A DNA stretch of 64,000 bases from Pseudoips prasinana. Taxonomy: Eukaryota > Arthropoda > Insecta > Lepidoptera > Nolidae. Shown piece by piece: positions 20,896-31,446 of this stretch. Within the stretch, counting starts at the first letter, position 1; every line of letters starts with the position of its first letter. The DNA lies in assembly GCA_951640165.1 (NCBI GenBank), contig OX621250.1, forward strand, positions 14,099,501-14,163,500, written 5' to 3'. Position numbers and translations under genes: made by a program. Below the pieces are notes generated by a model that did no database searches, was not told the origin of the DNA, and worked only from the letters and a program-made list of their open reading frames with translations.

Positions 20896-21123
20896 GGGCC
20901 AATTTAATAGATCACATTTGACATCTGTCAGTTGCTAGTAAAGTGAATTGTAAAATAGCCTTATTTGGTAATTATTACAACAAAGATAAATCGTAATTGA
21001 CAAAAAAGTAAGCAAATGGGGAGTTCTGACTACGATAATAAAATAATATTCTACTATGCCCGCCGGTTAAGGTAAGTTGCTGAATTTTGATGAAGTGTCA
21101 AATGTGATCTATTAAATTGGCCC
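20896..21123. mobile_element. TA-flanked MITE starting GGGCCAATTTAATAGATCAC
   Basis: The left end gggccaatttaatagatcac then atttgaca pairs with the right end tgtcaaatgtgatctattaa then attggccc. TA on both sides. Non-coding, 228 bp. Tc1/mariner-like by target site. Confidence 0.75.
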
Positions 21124-21344
21124 TAATTTAAGTCTGATTCGCACTTAGGAAGTTTCTTATATGTATATTGTTCGATGTATTAAATCTTAGATTATAACTA
21201 CACGTTTCGTGTAAACGCAAGTACATTGTGTGGAAATAATTACAATTGTGTAATTTTATTATTGCACGTATATTTTGCACTGCTTACTACATAAGTTGCA
21301 TGTACGATAAGTACATTGTAATTAATGGTGTGTGTCGGAATGGC

Positions 21345-21562
21345 GCAGACAGAATATCATCACCCCATCTCATCCCGTTGGGGGCGTTGAAGTCAACCTG
21401 AGGGAGTGTCTGCCAGAGGACGGGCAGAAGCGTCTCTCTGAGTACTATTAACATCATACTGCGAAAGCCAACCCGTCTGCCAAACGTGGCGATTATGACA
21501 TATCCCAGACGATTCTTGGGGCAGGCCTTTGTCCAGCAGTGGACTTTTTACAGCTGATATGA
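21345..21562 (+). repeat. SINE-like repeat with an RTE-type tail, copy 2
   Basis: agaatatcatcaccccatct, gcgaaagccaacccgtctgc, aggcctttgtccagcagtgg, acagctgatatgatgat. Same family as 14675-14893. Confidence 0.65.
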
Positions 21563-21806
21563 TGATATTAATTGCATACAACTATAAAAGTGTTACACAA
21601 TTAATATAATAATAAGACCTCACGAAATCCCAAACCTGCGTGGACAATGTCAAGGATAGATATAAGGGAGGTATGAGAGAACGAAGGGAGGAGAAAAAAT
21701 GGCCTTGGCTAGTCAGCTATGGTTATGTTTCTCCTCCACTTAACTCTGGAGGGATGGGATGTGGAGTCCCGTAGGAGACACAATGAAAGGAATAGAGGCC
21801 GCAGAA
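21563..21806. other. No recognised feature
   Basis: Unassigned, moderately GC sequence around 21650-21800. Confidence 0.4.
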
Positions 21807-22072
21807 GACGGGCCTGTTGGCGTGGTTGGTAGATATGCTGCCTTTCACGCCGCAGGTCGTGGGTCGATTCCCACCCAGGACGCATATTTGTGTGCATGAA
21901 CGTGTCTGAGTCTGTGTTTGTCCTGAGTCTGGGTGTAAATTATCTATATAAGTATGTATTTACAAAAGAAAAATGGTATATGTAGTATATCAGTTATCTG
22001 GTTTCCATAGTACAAGCTCTGCTTAGTTTGGGATTAGATGGCCGTGTGTGAATAATGTCCCGCATATTATAT
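21807..22072 (+). repeat. SINE-B, full length
   Basis: Head gacgggcctgttggcgtggt, cctttcacgccgcaggtcgt, B box gggtcgattccca (one base short). Body gtgtgcatgaacgtgtctga. Tail agctctgcttagtttgggat, ggccgtgtgtgaataatgtc. Confidence 0.85.
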
Positions 22073-22148
22073 AAAAAATTATATATAATATCTTTTCCGA
22101 ATAACATTTTGGTTCGCTGAATATCATTTCCGTATCAATGTAGAAGAT

Positions 22149-22200
22149 ATGGGTGTCATCATCATCATATCGAATGACGTCCACTACTGGACCAAATCCT
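22149..22200 (-). repeat. RTE 3' tail scrap
   Basis: tgtcatcatcatcatatcga, atgacgtccactactggacc, aaatcctcccc: the reverse complement of the RTE end. Confidence 0.6.
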
Positions 22201-22636
22201 CCCCTATATTTTTTATTGAGTGATGCTGCTGTCCGTTCTCTGGCCCATGGGGCGATGATATGCTTCGTTTTCACGACAACCCCTCTATCGAGATATAGCC
22301 GATATCGATCTCGACAACGGAAATTCAGGTCTTCGAACCAACCTTACTACACTAAGCCAATTGCGGTTTAATACTTACATAAATTGTGCCTACCTTGGAA
22401 TTAAATCATCGACATGCGATGCCGAACAAAAACTTCACAGTTGGTTGGAGTTTAAATCGCATTATGTACCTACTCATGGTAGGATATTAGTGATGTATAT
22501 TAGTTTTTTTCAGTTAACAAATCTCAAATATATCAAAAATCGAATAATAATCACTTATTTCCCCTAACTGTCTCATCAAAATGGTATTAACGTATGGTAA
22601 TGGTAATAATGTTTTTAAACTTTCGCGATTTGTACA
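22201..22636. other. No recognised feature
   Basis: Unassigned sequence. Confidence 0.45.
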
Positions 22637-22824
22637 CATTTTTATATACTGTGGACACGGGTCTCAATCGCGATAAAGATATAGGCAAATCATTGCCTTG
22701 GTTACCCGACGTTTCGGCATGGATTGCACCAGCCGTGGTCACGGGCCGACATCGGGTAACCAAGGTAAAGATTTGCCTATATCTTTATCGCGATTGAGAC
22801 CCGTGTCCACAGTATATAAAAATG
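22637..22824. mobile_element. MITE with ~72 bp near-perfect inverted repeats
   Basis: Left catttttatatactgtggac, acgggtctcaatcgcgataa, agatataggcaaat, then ccttggttacccgacgttt. The right arm is its reverse complement, ending agtatataaaaatg. The ~35 nt loop holds ggattgcaccagccgtgg. The arms differ by only a few bases. The open frame inside is an artefact. Confidence 0.8.
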
Positions 22825-22862
22825 GTAATAATGTTTACTTCGTTGCGATCACTTAAAAAATA

Positions 22863-22975
22863 TTATTGCAGCTAGGCCTTTGACATTAAACCTATTGCAG
22901 CTAGCGCTCTGACATTGTATTGCAACTAGGCGCTCTGATGTTGTATTGCAGCATTTGCAGCTAGGCGTTATTGAA
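22863..22975. repeat. Short minisatellite, ~28 bp period, ~4 copies
   Basis: Variants of 'ttgcagctaggcgctctgac' separated by attgta or attaaa recur four times with drift. Confidence 0.6.
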
Positions 22976-23067
22976 TCTAAGCTCTCTTGACCATGTGCGT
23001 TTTACTGGTACTGAATCCGTAAGTGATTAACGAGAATAAACGTATAGGCGTGCAGTCAGTCTTAAGA

Positions 23068-23298
23068 CTGGCCTGTTGGTCTAATGGTTACCCTGAGGGC
23101 CAAGCCAGAGGACGTGGGTTCGATCCTCACCCAGGACAAATATTTCTAGGATAAGCACGATCATATATCTATAAGATTTATGTATGTAGAGATATATAAG
23201 TATGGTTATCAGTTGTATGGTTGCCATAGTACTCTGCCTAAGGCTCTGTCTAGTCTCGGAGCAGTGTGTTAGTAGTCCTAAGATAATAATTTATTTAT
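23068..23298 (+). repeat. SINE-C, full length
   Basis: Head gactggcctgttggtctaat, B box gggttcgatcctc. Body aagcacgatcatatat. Tail gttgccatagtactctgcct, gcagtgtgttagtagtccta. Confidence 0.75.
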
Positions 23299-23304
23299 TA
23301 AATA

Positions 23305-23527
23305 CTAGCTGTGCCCCGCGGTTTTACCCGCGTTAAACTTTATAAATTATCACAGCTGCTCCCTGTAGGTGCTAGCGTGATAATATGTAGCCTATATGTT
23401 GACCCGACCGATAATATTCATGCAATTTTTGACTTCGATATTGATTGTAGAACACGCCCCAAGTATCCTTTAAAAATATTCAATGTACAGTTTTGACTTT
23501 CCTACGATTTTATTATATGTATATAGA
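23305..23527 (-). mobile_element. Helitron family 1 with an internal deletion, minus
   Basis: CTAG plus hairpin end at the left and TCTATATACATATAATAAAA (minus) at the right. The block from gcaaaat to tatattttt is deleted relative to 27936-28248. Confidence 0.85.
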
Positions 23528-23574
23528 TAAGGATTAGGGCCTATATATGTTTCCACTGTTCAGAGGACACATTG

Positions 23575-23665
23575 GTCGTATTCATTGGACACCAGACGTT
23601 AAGTCATGCCAGAGGGCCACTAGCTGGCTTGATATACTTTGAAACTAAGGTAACCACAGCCAGTT
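23575..23665 (+). repeat. Degenerate SINE-E tail
   Basis: gttaagtcatgccagagggc, cactagctggcttgat, aaactaaggtaaccac align with the SINE-E tail. Confidence 0.5.
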
Positions 23666-24150
23666 CGAGATATAAGAAGACGTCCACAGCAACTTACGTT
23701 TAGTCGGTGCGACTCCGACATACCCACCCGCAGACACTTTTTGCGGGTAGCATGCGTAGGCATTCCCCTTGCCTTACCAAAAAAGGGTACACTTTGTAAA
23801 GAAAACATTGGGACATTTTACGAATTCACTCGTTAGTCAGGCTTCATGTTTACAATGTAACTCAACAAATATTCAAACAACCACGATACACTTGTATATT
23901 TTCTTAAGAATAATATCGAAGAATATCCTCATTACAAAAATACCTGTGCAAACACTCGCTATATTTAATTGCACACAACAAGCAATTGTTGTACCTACTG
24001 AGCTAAATTACGCAACTATATAAATAAAAGTTGTCTATGAAGTCGTGTTCAAGCTTTCGACACTATTTTAGATACAATGTGATCTACGGCTGATTTAAAA
24101 TAGACCTAAACAAATATGTGGTTACGACTTTGTTGAAATAATTTTAAGCA
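23666..24150. other. No recognised feature
   Basis: A GC-richer patch at 23700-23770 (acccacccgcagacac, ttgcgggtagcatg) forms a small hairpin; otherwise AT-rich. This stretch and its neighbours would lie in an intron or downstream of the dehydrogenase exon. Confidence 0.4.
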
Positions 24151-24154
24151 TAGC

Positions 24155-24240
24155 AAATGGTGATATCCAAATTTCCTGATTCGAGACTTGCCGGACGATT
24201 AAATTTATGATTTCCTATTTTTGCGCTTTGCATTGCGAAT
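24155..24240. repeat. One arm of the tRNA-containing palindromic element
   Basis: gccggacgattaaatttatg then atttcctatttttgcgc resembles the right arm at 63100-63137. Confidence 0.5.
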
Positions 24241-24424
24241 AAATCATCTTCTACACGGTTGCAAACCAACGTCCCAACAGAGGTCATCCTGGTGGTTGCC
24301 ATCCATCTAGACTGCACAACTGCAGTATAGATGGATGAGTGTTAACAAACACTCTTAACTGGGCGTGGCTCAAGTATAGATTAATCAATGGTCATGAAAT
24401 GTCAAATTCATAAAATAAGAATAA

Positions 24425-24620
24425 TAATAATAATAAATAATAATAAAAAGCATTTATTCTCTCCTCACAAGATGAACGTTACAATAGTATCATATTTAAC
24501 TTAATGTACATAGATCTTCATTAGTTCAACTTTGTGAGGGACTGGTGCCTGATTTAGGTTTTTAACAAAACCTGTATTACAGGTCACCAGGACGCTCCCG
24601 CGGTTAAGCCATTTTTTAAA
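24425..24620 (-). repeat. LINE 3' UTR, minus, (ATT)n tail
   Basis: taataataataaataataat then aaaagcatttattctctcc, gggactggtgcctgatttag, aacctgtattacaggtcacc. The plus-strand partner is at 45505-45610. Confidence 0.6.
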
Positions 24621-25092
24621 AGATTACTTTAAAATTCTTTCTAAAAGGATAAATTAAAGCAGTGATTGACAGTTCTCCAGAATGCTAGATGTCGATAATA
24701 AATTACTTACATTTAAAAGTAAAAATATTGTGCAAATAGTGCACTATACTAGTAATAGTGCACTAAACTGCACATAATGCAAATCCCTGTCAAAACGATA
24801 TAAATATAAAAAGGATAATACACCTATGTAAAAACTATGTATACGCCATACAATGGTTGACCTGTGCGGGAAACGAACCCGAAGTTTAGCACTGTGGCAC
24901 ATGTGCAGTCATTAGTTCGGTGGCCATCAACTAGTTTTATTTTTAAATACGGGTATAGTAGTAATTCGCATGACATGATGATTTTATTATATACCTATGC
25001 CTTGGATACTAGCAATTCTCACTAATATAATACTTTCGTAATTAATAATATCATTTATAATCATTACTTTATGGTATATGTATAAAACTTAC
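24621..25092 (-). other. Start of the intron following the dehydrogenase exon
   Basis: Minus-strand sequence directly 3' of the GT splice donor. It contains a weak tRNA-like SINE remnant (about 24860-24925, tgcgggaaacgaacccgaag) and AT-rich sequence. The next exon was not found. Confidence 0.5.
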
Positions 25093-25482
25093 CTTGCTTG
25101 TTGATATCCCATAATACAACTGTGCAGCCCAGGCGCGCAAGCCTGAGGGATATCAGACTTCCTAATCCACCACCGCCCCCTGTCACCACCGCCACACCGC
25201 CCTTCAAGTCCTTTTTATGCCGCCCCACTATTGTTTTAAATATTGCCTGAATAATATATCCCGTCCCGACGATGACAAAGATTATAAGGTCTATAATCGA
25301 TTGCACGACGGTATATTTGTCCCGCATACATTCGGGGATCTCCCGCGTTAGTGGGCCTGGCCTCATTCCGTTGATATACTCTTGGGTTTCTACTGACATT
25401 TTGAATATTTTAACTTGAACTCCAGCCACTGAACATCACTTTAAGTTGATTAAGTTTTACCACTTCACTCCTTAGTTGATAT
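25093..25482 (-). CDS. First coding exon of a membrane-anchored SDR16C/RDH10-type dehydrogenase
   Basis: Short-chain dehydrogenase/reductases of this type reduce or oxidise retinoid, steroid or fatty alcohol/aldehyde substrates with NAD(P)(H). They are anchored in the ER or lipid-droplet membrane (family knowledge). Here the exon starts after a clean acceptor (tttttattgttgcag, minus). It carries 83 nt of 5' UTR, then ATG at 25399 in AAAATG context, and ends at the donor caag|gtaagt (exon end 25093). An in-frame TGA at 25438-25436 closes the frame upstream, so ATG 25399 is the start. It encodes 102 codons plus one base. Residues 34-53 (SIIDLIIFVIVGTGYIIQAI) form a membrane segment; KDLKGG comes next. 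Residues 69-80 (VAVVTGGGGGLG) are beta-1 plus the TGxxxGxG cofactor loop. WDIN at 97-100 places an Asp at the end of beta-2, which favours NAD(H). The catalytic Ser, Tyr and Lys would lie in later exons, which I did not find. The exact orthologue is uncertain. Confidence 0.9.
25410..25436 (-). promoter_or_regulatory. Upstream ORF in the dehydrogenase 5' UTR
   Basis: ATG at 25436 opens an 8-codon peptide (MFSGWSSS) that stops at TAA (25412-25410), 10 nt before the main ATG. A scanning ribosome would meet it first, so it could damp translation. It lies in a different frame from the main ORF. Regulation is inferred from position only. Confidence 0.5.
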
Positions 25483-25615
25483 CTGCAACAATAAAAAAGT
25501 TTATTAAAATTATATACTTATTAAAATTACATACTCAATATCTTTTTTGTTTATCGATAACATCTCTATCACAACTTTATTCGATCAATTTCCTTCCAAT
25601 TCGGACGGTTGTAAC

Positions 25616-25904
25616 TAGGGCTGCCAACTTTTTTTACTAGAAATAAAGTATATTCAGGTCTATGAAGAATATTAAACAGTATTTTAGAAAAATGAACAGT
25701 CTTTTATTTATTTATTATTTTAACAACTTATTTATTGAGCTTGTGCGAGAAGCTCAAAACTTACTAATTTACAATATTTGTTGCGCTGCACTGAGCAGTG
25801 AACGCCCTCTGACTAAATAAATGTAAACAGTATTTTGTATACTTTATTTTTGTTCAACAGTAAAAAGTATAATTTAGTGAAAAACACTATACTTGGCAAC
25901 CCTA
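25616..25904. mobile_element. hAT-like MITE with an 8 bp target duplication
   Basis: Ends tagggctgccaa and ttggcaaccctag-type (ttggcaaccctA) are flanked by the perfect direct repeat GTTGTAAC (25608-25615 and 25905-25912). The inner arms also pair (aaataaagtata / tatactttattt-like). An 8 bp duplication with TAGGG ends is the hAT signature. It lies in the probable first intron of the dehydrogenase gene, about 130 bp from the acceptor. Confidence 0.85.
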
Positions 25905-25912
25905 GTTGTAAC

Positions 25913-26728
25913 CTAAAATCCTGTATATTTAAAATTGTAAATATGTTTGTGAAAACGGCTATAGGTACTATTCATAGAATTCAAGTTTTTAAATGATAAC
26001 ATTCTTATTATTAGATTATATTATTTGATCTCACTTGGTAATTTATGTACCGAAACTTGAAACTGATCGCTCAGGAACTTGGTCACACTTTTAATTTAGA
26101 AAAATGACTCTGCTGGTTTAATCAGTTTGTTTTTTACAAATACGCCGAATAGGAATACTTTAAAGATTAAAGAACTAACATTATTATATAGTGTTTTATG
26201 TTGTTACATAGTCTTTGAACTTGGCAGCGTCTTTATTTTGTAGGCAATAAGGACAGTTTTCGTAGTACAAGTGGAACAACTGACAATGTATCAACTGAAA
26301 TAAAGTTGGGATATCTGCCCAAAAAATTTTACAATAAAATTATATTCTTTTCAAATGGCAATGGTTTTTCAACTTAAACATACAGGACGACGTTCTTTCA
26401 CAAAATAATATAAATAATGTGTGCCTTTGGTAAACTGAACATCCGTGCCCAAATACATAGGAAACCTATAGGCAAATACTTTGAGAATTTTCCTTAGGTT
26501 TATTTTTACGTTACTTATTTATGGTAAAGATGATAAGGAAAATAAATAAGTAAATGACCATGACGAATGTGCGTTCAGCATAATATAGACAGTACAAGAA
26601 GGACTATACGCTTATCTGCTAACGGTTTAGCTCAATATAGGTATAAAATAAATGCGGTGTACCTAGACGGCACTGGTATCAATGAGTAATTAATGATTAC
26701 AAATGCATGTCTCACAAGGTACTGTGTC
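25913..26728. other. No recognised feature (probably 5' intron)
   Basis: AT-rich. The non-coding first exon implied by the acceptor at 25483 may lie to the right, but no promoter or donor can be assigned. Confidence 0.45.
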
Positions 26729-26942
26729 ATTGCTGTTTAAAAATGTTTACAAACATTTTCTAACACTAATACATTTACTAACAAATGTTAGGAATTGTTA
26801 CATTCTGTTAGGAATTGTTAAATGTTTTAACAATTTCTACAAACATTTATTTTGTTCAGTAATGTTTTTTTAACATTAGCTAACATGAAAACATTTTCTA
26901 ACAAATGTTTTTAATGTTTATAATCATTTTTAAACAACAGTG
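26729..26942. mobile_element. Palindromic element built of AACATT/AATGTT motifs
   Basis: Outer arms ttgctgtttaaaaatgttta and ataatcatttttaaacaaca(g). Inside, variants of taacaaatgtt, gaattgtta and acattt recur many times on both strands. Non-coding. Resembles a MITE with subterminal repeats. Confidence 0.6.
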
Positions 26943-27164
26943 CGGCGGCACCTTTATTGACGTAATAAAAAATAACTCTATCGTACAACCTTACTGCATG
27001 GTTTAACAATAGAATCTCTTTTGATTGCTCTTACTGGCTGGTCATTATATTTTAAAATTAGAATTTAATTGATCAGTTAATAATTTTATAAACAGTAATT
27101 GCTCTGTAAAACAGGAGTACAGAATTAAAATATAATTTTATAGCATTATTCGTAATGCAAAGTT

Positions 27165-27330
27165 TCATTTCATTTAATTTCATACATTTAATCGTTCGAT
27201 GGGTCTCGAACCACAGCGCCATCTACCTATCCGGGGGAGGCGCTCTGAATTAAACTATGAACGATACTGGTAGATCAAATTTAGGATTCCCTTACTAACA
27301 CCCTTTCAAGGGATGTAGGTGAAAGAGTAA
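27165..27330. repeat. tRNA-containing palindromic element, decayed copy
   Basis: atttaatcgttcgatgggtc, tcgaaccacagcgccatcta, ggaggcgctctgaattaaac, agatcaaatttaggattccc, accctttcaagggatgtagg match 62966-63080. The outer arms are poorly kept. Confidence 0.65.
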
Positions 27331-27935
27331 AGTAGTCGTATAGTTTCATATAAAGTCCAGTAAATAACATATATTATAACGAAAAAAAACTTAACTATCA
27401 TTTCGAGAAATATCGATAAGATCGTTCAACGGTGCGTAGCTTACGCTAGCGGTCACAAATGAGTATTACAGAACTTAAATTGGCTTAAACTACTGAATAG
27501 TAAATCCGGAGTAACCGAGAGTAAATTCCATAGCCGAGCTACTTTAACAGAGAAAATATATCAAAATATCTGTAGAGTGCACCGGGATATGTAGTTTTAC
27601 GTTTTAAGTACTCAGGATACTACTCATTTAAAATGGTGGCGCGCATATTTAAATAACACATTGTTTAACATAGTTTGTATGATAATGCAACATTCGCCAG
27701 CCTTCGCGTTCTAACGCTGAGCGAAAGTTGAACAAAACGGAAATAAATGGTTATTTCTTAATTTATTTAGGGCAATTGCCCTAGGCTTCTACACTTTAAG
27801 TATCTATAGATAAGTAAATAAATATCATAGGACAACTAACCATCTGATCACCCAACTAAGCAGAGCTATAAGTACAAGGGCACCAGACAACTGATAAACA
27901 TACTTATATTTTTCCAAATGAATACATATTATAGA
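27331..27935. other. No recognised feature
   Basis: Unassigned. A SINE-tail-like scrap lies near 27840-27900 (ctgatcacccaactaagcag). Confidence 0.45.
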
Positions 27936-28248
27936 CTAGCTGTGCCCCGCGGTTTTACCCGCGTAAAATTTTATAAATTATCATAGCTCCTCCCCCCTAA
28001 GCGATAGCGTGATAATATGTAGCCTATGTGTTGACCCGACCTCTTAGTAATATTCATGCAAAATACGAGGTAAATCCATCCAGTACTTTTTGAGTTTAGC
28101 CCGGACATACATACAGACACACGGACAAAAACTTTAAAAACTATATTTTTGGCTTTGATGTCTGCGTTAGATTACGCCCCAAGTGTCCTTTTTAAAAAAT
28201 ATTCCATGTACAGTTTTGACTTTCCTACGATTTTATTATATGTATAGA
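27936..28248 (-). mobile_element. Helitron family 1, complete, minus
   Basis: CTAG-hairpin end at the left (gccccgcggttttacccgcg) and 5' TC end at the right (tatatgtataga, then T). The interior is full length. Confidence 0.88.
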
Positions 28249-28254
28249 TAAATC

Positions 28255-28385
28255 ACACAAGTCACAGAACACATAATCGTGTTCACCAATCACCATATAA
28301 TGTTGTCCGGAGTGGGGAGCGAACCTACAACCTCTGCTTTAGCAGTCAGGGTCATTATCCACTAGACTAAAAGGCTAGTCAGTCA
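28255..28385 (-). repeat. SINE-C head and part of the body, minus
   Basis: cacataatcgtgttcaccaa, gagtggggagcgaacctaca, agcagtcagggtcattatcc, actagactaaaaggctagtc. Confidence 0.7.
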
Positions 28386-29140
28386 GATAACGAAAGTCGT
28401 TAAATTTTACGTCTCAGTACTTAAGATAGTGTAGGAATTTGTCTCAGTATACTCGCTGAGCCAACTTCAAATGCTTTTTAGTTTAGTATGTATTATTGTA
28501 TTTTTATTCACGGAACTGATATATCTGTGGACGAAAATCTCCTTAAATAAATAAAAAAAAATACTTAAGGCACGTTTCTGTCTCAGCCGTGATCATTGGA
28601 CAATATTCATCAAGCTATGTCGGGCACTACTGCGCGGCTTGAACAACTCTAACACTACGAATTACTAAAAATAATTTCAATAAGTGGTTTACTCACAAAC
28701 ATACGACGTTGTCGTAAGATTCGTGACCAGAACTCCAGTATTTAGGTAAAAAGAACAATAACAAATCACACCATGTAATTGGTTTGGACTGTCATTTTTG
28801 TTATGATATTATGTACCGCCACCGGAAGTAGGTACTTAGATGAGCTATATTTTCCTACAATGACGTAACTTCCGTCAATTTTTATTTATATAATTTCTAC
28901 ATTTCGTAAAAAAAGTATGGCTGCATAGAATCAACATTATTATGACTTCCGCGGATTTCACAAAAATGAATACCTAAATATCCAGGCAACAAATTTATTC
29001 TACTACCTAGTTCTTGTAAATTTATACAAACCTAGTTTCACATAATTCGCATAATTTTGAAGCTCATTATCTATATAGAAGATACTACAAATACACCAGT
29101 TATGTAAACTGTCCTGATATTTTAATTTAATAATATAACA
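28386..29140. other. Spacer with a SINE-E tail scrap
   Basis: About 28570-28658 (ggacaatattcatcaagcta, ggcttgaacaactctaacac) is a SINE-E tail. The rest is unassigned. Confidence 0.5.
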
Positions 29141-29393
29141 TAATAATAATATCTCGGGGCAATGTCACACAGATCATCCTAGCCCCAAACTAAGCAAAGC
29201 TTATACTATGGGTACCAGGCGACGATATATATACTTATATAGATAGATAAATACTTATATACATAGAAAACATCCATGACTCAGAAACAAATATTCGTGC
29301 TCATTACACAAATATTTGCACTTACCGGGATTCGAACCCAGGACCACCAGCTTCGTAGGCAGGAGCACTAACAACTAGGCTACGGTGACCGTC
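29141..29393 (-). repeat. SINE-A, full length, minus
   Basis: Tail gcaatgtcacacagatcatc, body atagatagataaatacttat, B box gggattcgaacccag, head ggctacggtgaccgtcc. Confidence 0.85.
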
Positions 29394-30257
29394 CGATTTA
29401 ATACTACTATGTCATCAACAAGCGTAGGTACGGCCTGCCTGATGGTAAGCTGTAATCGTTCTTACGGACGTTTACAGGGCTATATGTAAACTGACAATCA
29501 CCTTGACTCTCAGTTGCCGAATTTCAAACAAAGGAAACTTATTAAATTCATAGAAAAAATGGTAACAAATGCTCCTATTGTTAAATTTGCGTCACAACGT
29601 TTATTTTCACAACTACATATGTATATCTGCTTGGAATGAAATATAATTATTTTAATGCCACATATTGCACAATATACTACTCACATACGTATATAGAACC
29701 ATCTCGAACAAAAAAGACTATGTAACTGCGTAACAAAAAAGCATCACGTCAAATTGATAACCTCTTCTGCCATTTTTTAGTTTGTTAAAATCGTAGTAAT
29801 CAAGATGGCTAAGAGTGCCTTCGCGTTTAAAAAGAAAGTACGAGAGTATATTTCAAAGAAACCTCATGCAATGTCTCATCAATAATGTTATTTATTAGAA
29901 TAATAGAATGTTATGGTATTATATTCATTAGCTTCAAATCATATAGTACCTATTAAATAGTATTTAATGCATATATTGATTTCTTATAGTTAGTATTCGT
30001 AATTATTATTATTTATAATTAATTAATAAATTTAGTATTACTCGTATGCCATGATTTCTCTGCCTAAGGTTTAGGTACTGTTTCAAAATGTCTTCGGTAT
30101 CAAGTCGGCCTATTTACATTGAATTGTATTAATAAATAAAGAAATAAACACAATATGTGTTATTCTTTAAACATGTAATGAGGCTACATAGAACAAATAA
30201 AAAAATACGACTCAGTTACAGATGGAAAGACGAACAGTCTTTATATAATATAAATAA
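29394..30257. other. No recognised feature
   Basis: About 29415-29480 (acggcctgcctgatggtaag) is a common lepidopteran repeat motif. The rest is AT-rich and unassigned. Confidence 0.45.
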
Positions 30258-30770
30258 ATAATAAATATCTGGGGCATACTATTACATAACGCCAATTAGC
30301 TCAAACTAAGCAAATCTTGTTCTATGGATACTAGACAACGGATGGAAATACTTAATTTCTAATGTTTTGTAGATAATAATATTATTTTATTTATTTATTT
30401 AAGGATTAACGTTGATAATCCTTTAATTAATCAATTAAATAAATGTGCATATACACAGAAAACATTCAGACAGACAATTATCCATTTTTAATTTATTTAT
30501 TTTTAAAAGACCCGCATCAGGTAAATTGATCCCTGTGTCGCGGGGTACTTTACAAACACATAATAGACGGACACAAATTACATTCAGACTCAGGTCACAC
30601 AAATAGTACCGCGGGGCAAACGAACCCGAGGAACGAAGCGGCGAGGCGACTGCCTTAGCCCCTGCGCTTCACGTGCAATCAAAGGTATAAATATTTGTCT
30701 TGTGCGAGAACCAAACCCGCGACCTTTGGATCAGAAGGTAGGTCCACTATACTAAGTCACATACGGCGGT
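30258..30770 (-). repeat. SINE-G, minus, interrupted by SINE-D
   Basis: Tail tctggggcatactattacat, body ggatactagacaacggatgg. After the insertion: ataaatatttgtcttgtgcg, B box gagaaccaaacccgcgacc, head ggtccactatactaagtcac. Confidence 0.7.
30497..30690 (-). repeat. SINE-D, minus, nested in SINE-G
   Basis: ccctgtgtcgcggggtactt, tacaaacacataatagacgg, gggcaaacgaacccgaggaa (decayed B box), gcgactgccttagcccctgc, gcttcacgtgcaatc. Confidence 0.75.
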
Positions 30771-31056
30771 CGTCATATATAATTATTGCCGCAGTATTTT
30801 CACAGTTAGTATCTAAACTTAATAACGATAAAAATATAAATTAATAAATAAGTATATGAGTATTATTATATTCGTACAGTTAATAATAATTGTACACTTA
30901 CTTAAAATGTATGTACACTTTGGTAAACGCGACGAATTTACCGATATGTTTATCCAAGTGTACAATTTAATATGTATTTGTTTCTATAGCAAATAATGCA
31001 CGGTAGAGTGGATACTGAAGCAAGAATTGTGAACAAAAAATAGGTAAAAAACATAA
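30771..31056. other. No recognised feature
   Basis: AT-rich spacer. Confidence 0.5.
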
Positions 31057-31115
31057 GTTTCACTTTCAATTGGGGAAATTTGACAGATTGGGGTAGCTTG
31101 ATGTGCTGGCGTCTG
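31057..31115. mobile_element. TA-flanked MITE ('CAGACGCC' family), right half
   Basis: agtttcactttcaattgggg, aaatttgacagattggggta, gcttgatgtgctggcgtctg, then TA. The left half is missing. Confidence 0.75.
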
Positions 31116-31179
31116 TACATACGTTCCTTGTTAATACTAATTCAAGGGTCATGCCTATTTAAAAAGCAAGGCTTGTTTA

Positions 31180-31446
31180 GGCTGATTTCAGAGTCGCGCC
31201 GGCGAGCGTCCAAACGCGCGCGCTTACAATTACACTAGATAGTAGTTGCGTTTCATAGTCACGCAGTTCAAACGCGCCGCCCCGCCGGTGAGACGCGCGC
31301 CGTAGGCCAGCGCTGCCCGAGCTCCTCTACTGGCAGCTAGCGTTTCAGAGTGACGCGTCTCGCACGCGCCGTTGCATACACTTAAAATGGCTGTTGAGAC
31401 GCGCTGGCCGCCGGCGCGTGCCGCGCGCGTCACTCTGAAATCAGCC
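31180..31446. mobile_element. GC-rich MITE flanked by TTA (Harbinger-like)
   Basis: Starts ggctgatttcagagt and ends actctgaaatcagcc, with TTA on both sides (31177-31179 and 31447-31449). The interior is strikingly GC-rich (acgcgcgcgc, gcgccgccccgccgg) against AT-rich flanks. The 80-codon frame inside is a composition artefact. A TTA duplication suggests PIF/Harbinger mobilisation. Confidence 0.85.

Noticed and set aside
25400..25429. Upstream GTG start adding 10 residues to the dehydrogenase
   Set aside because: A GTG start is not expected here, and ATG at 25399 has a good context with an in-frame stop upstream.
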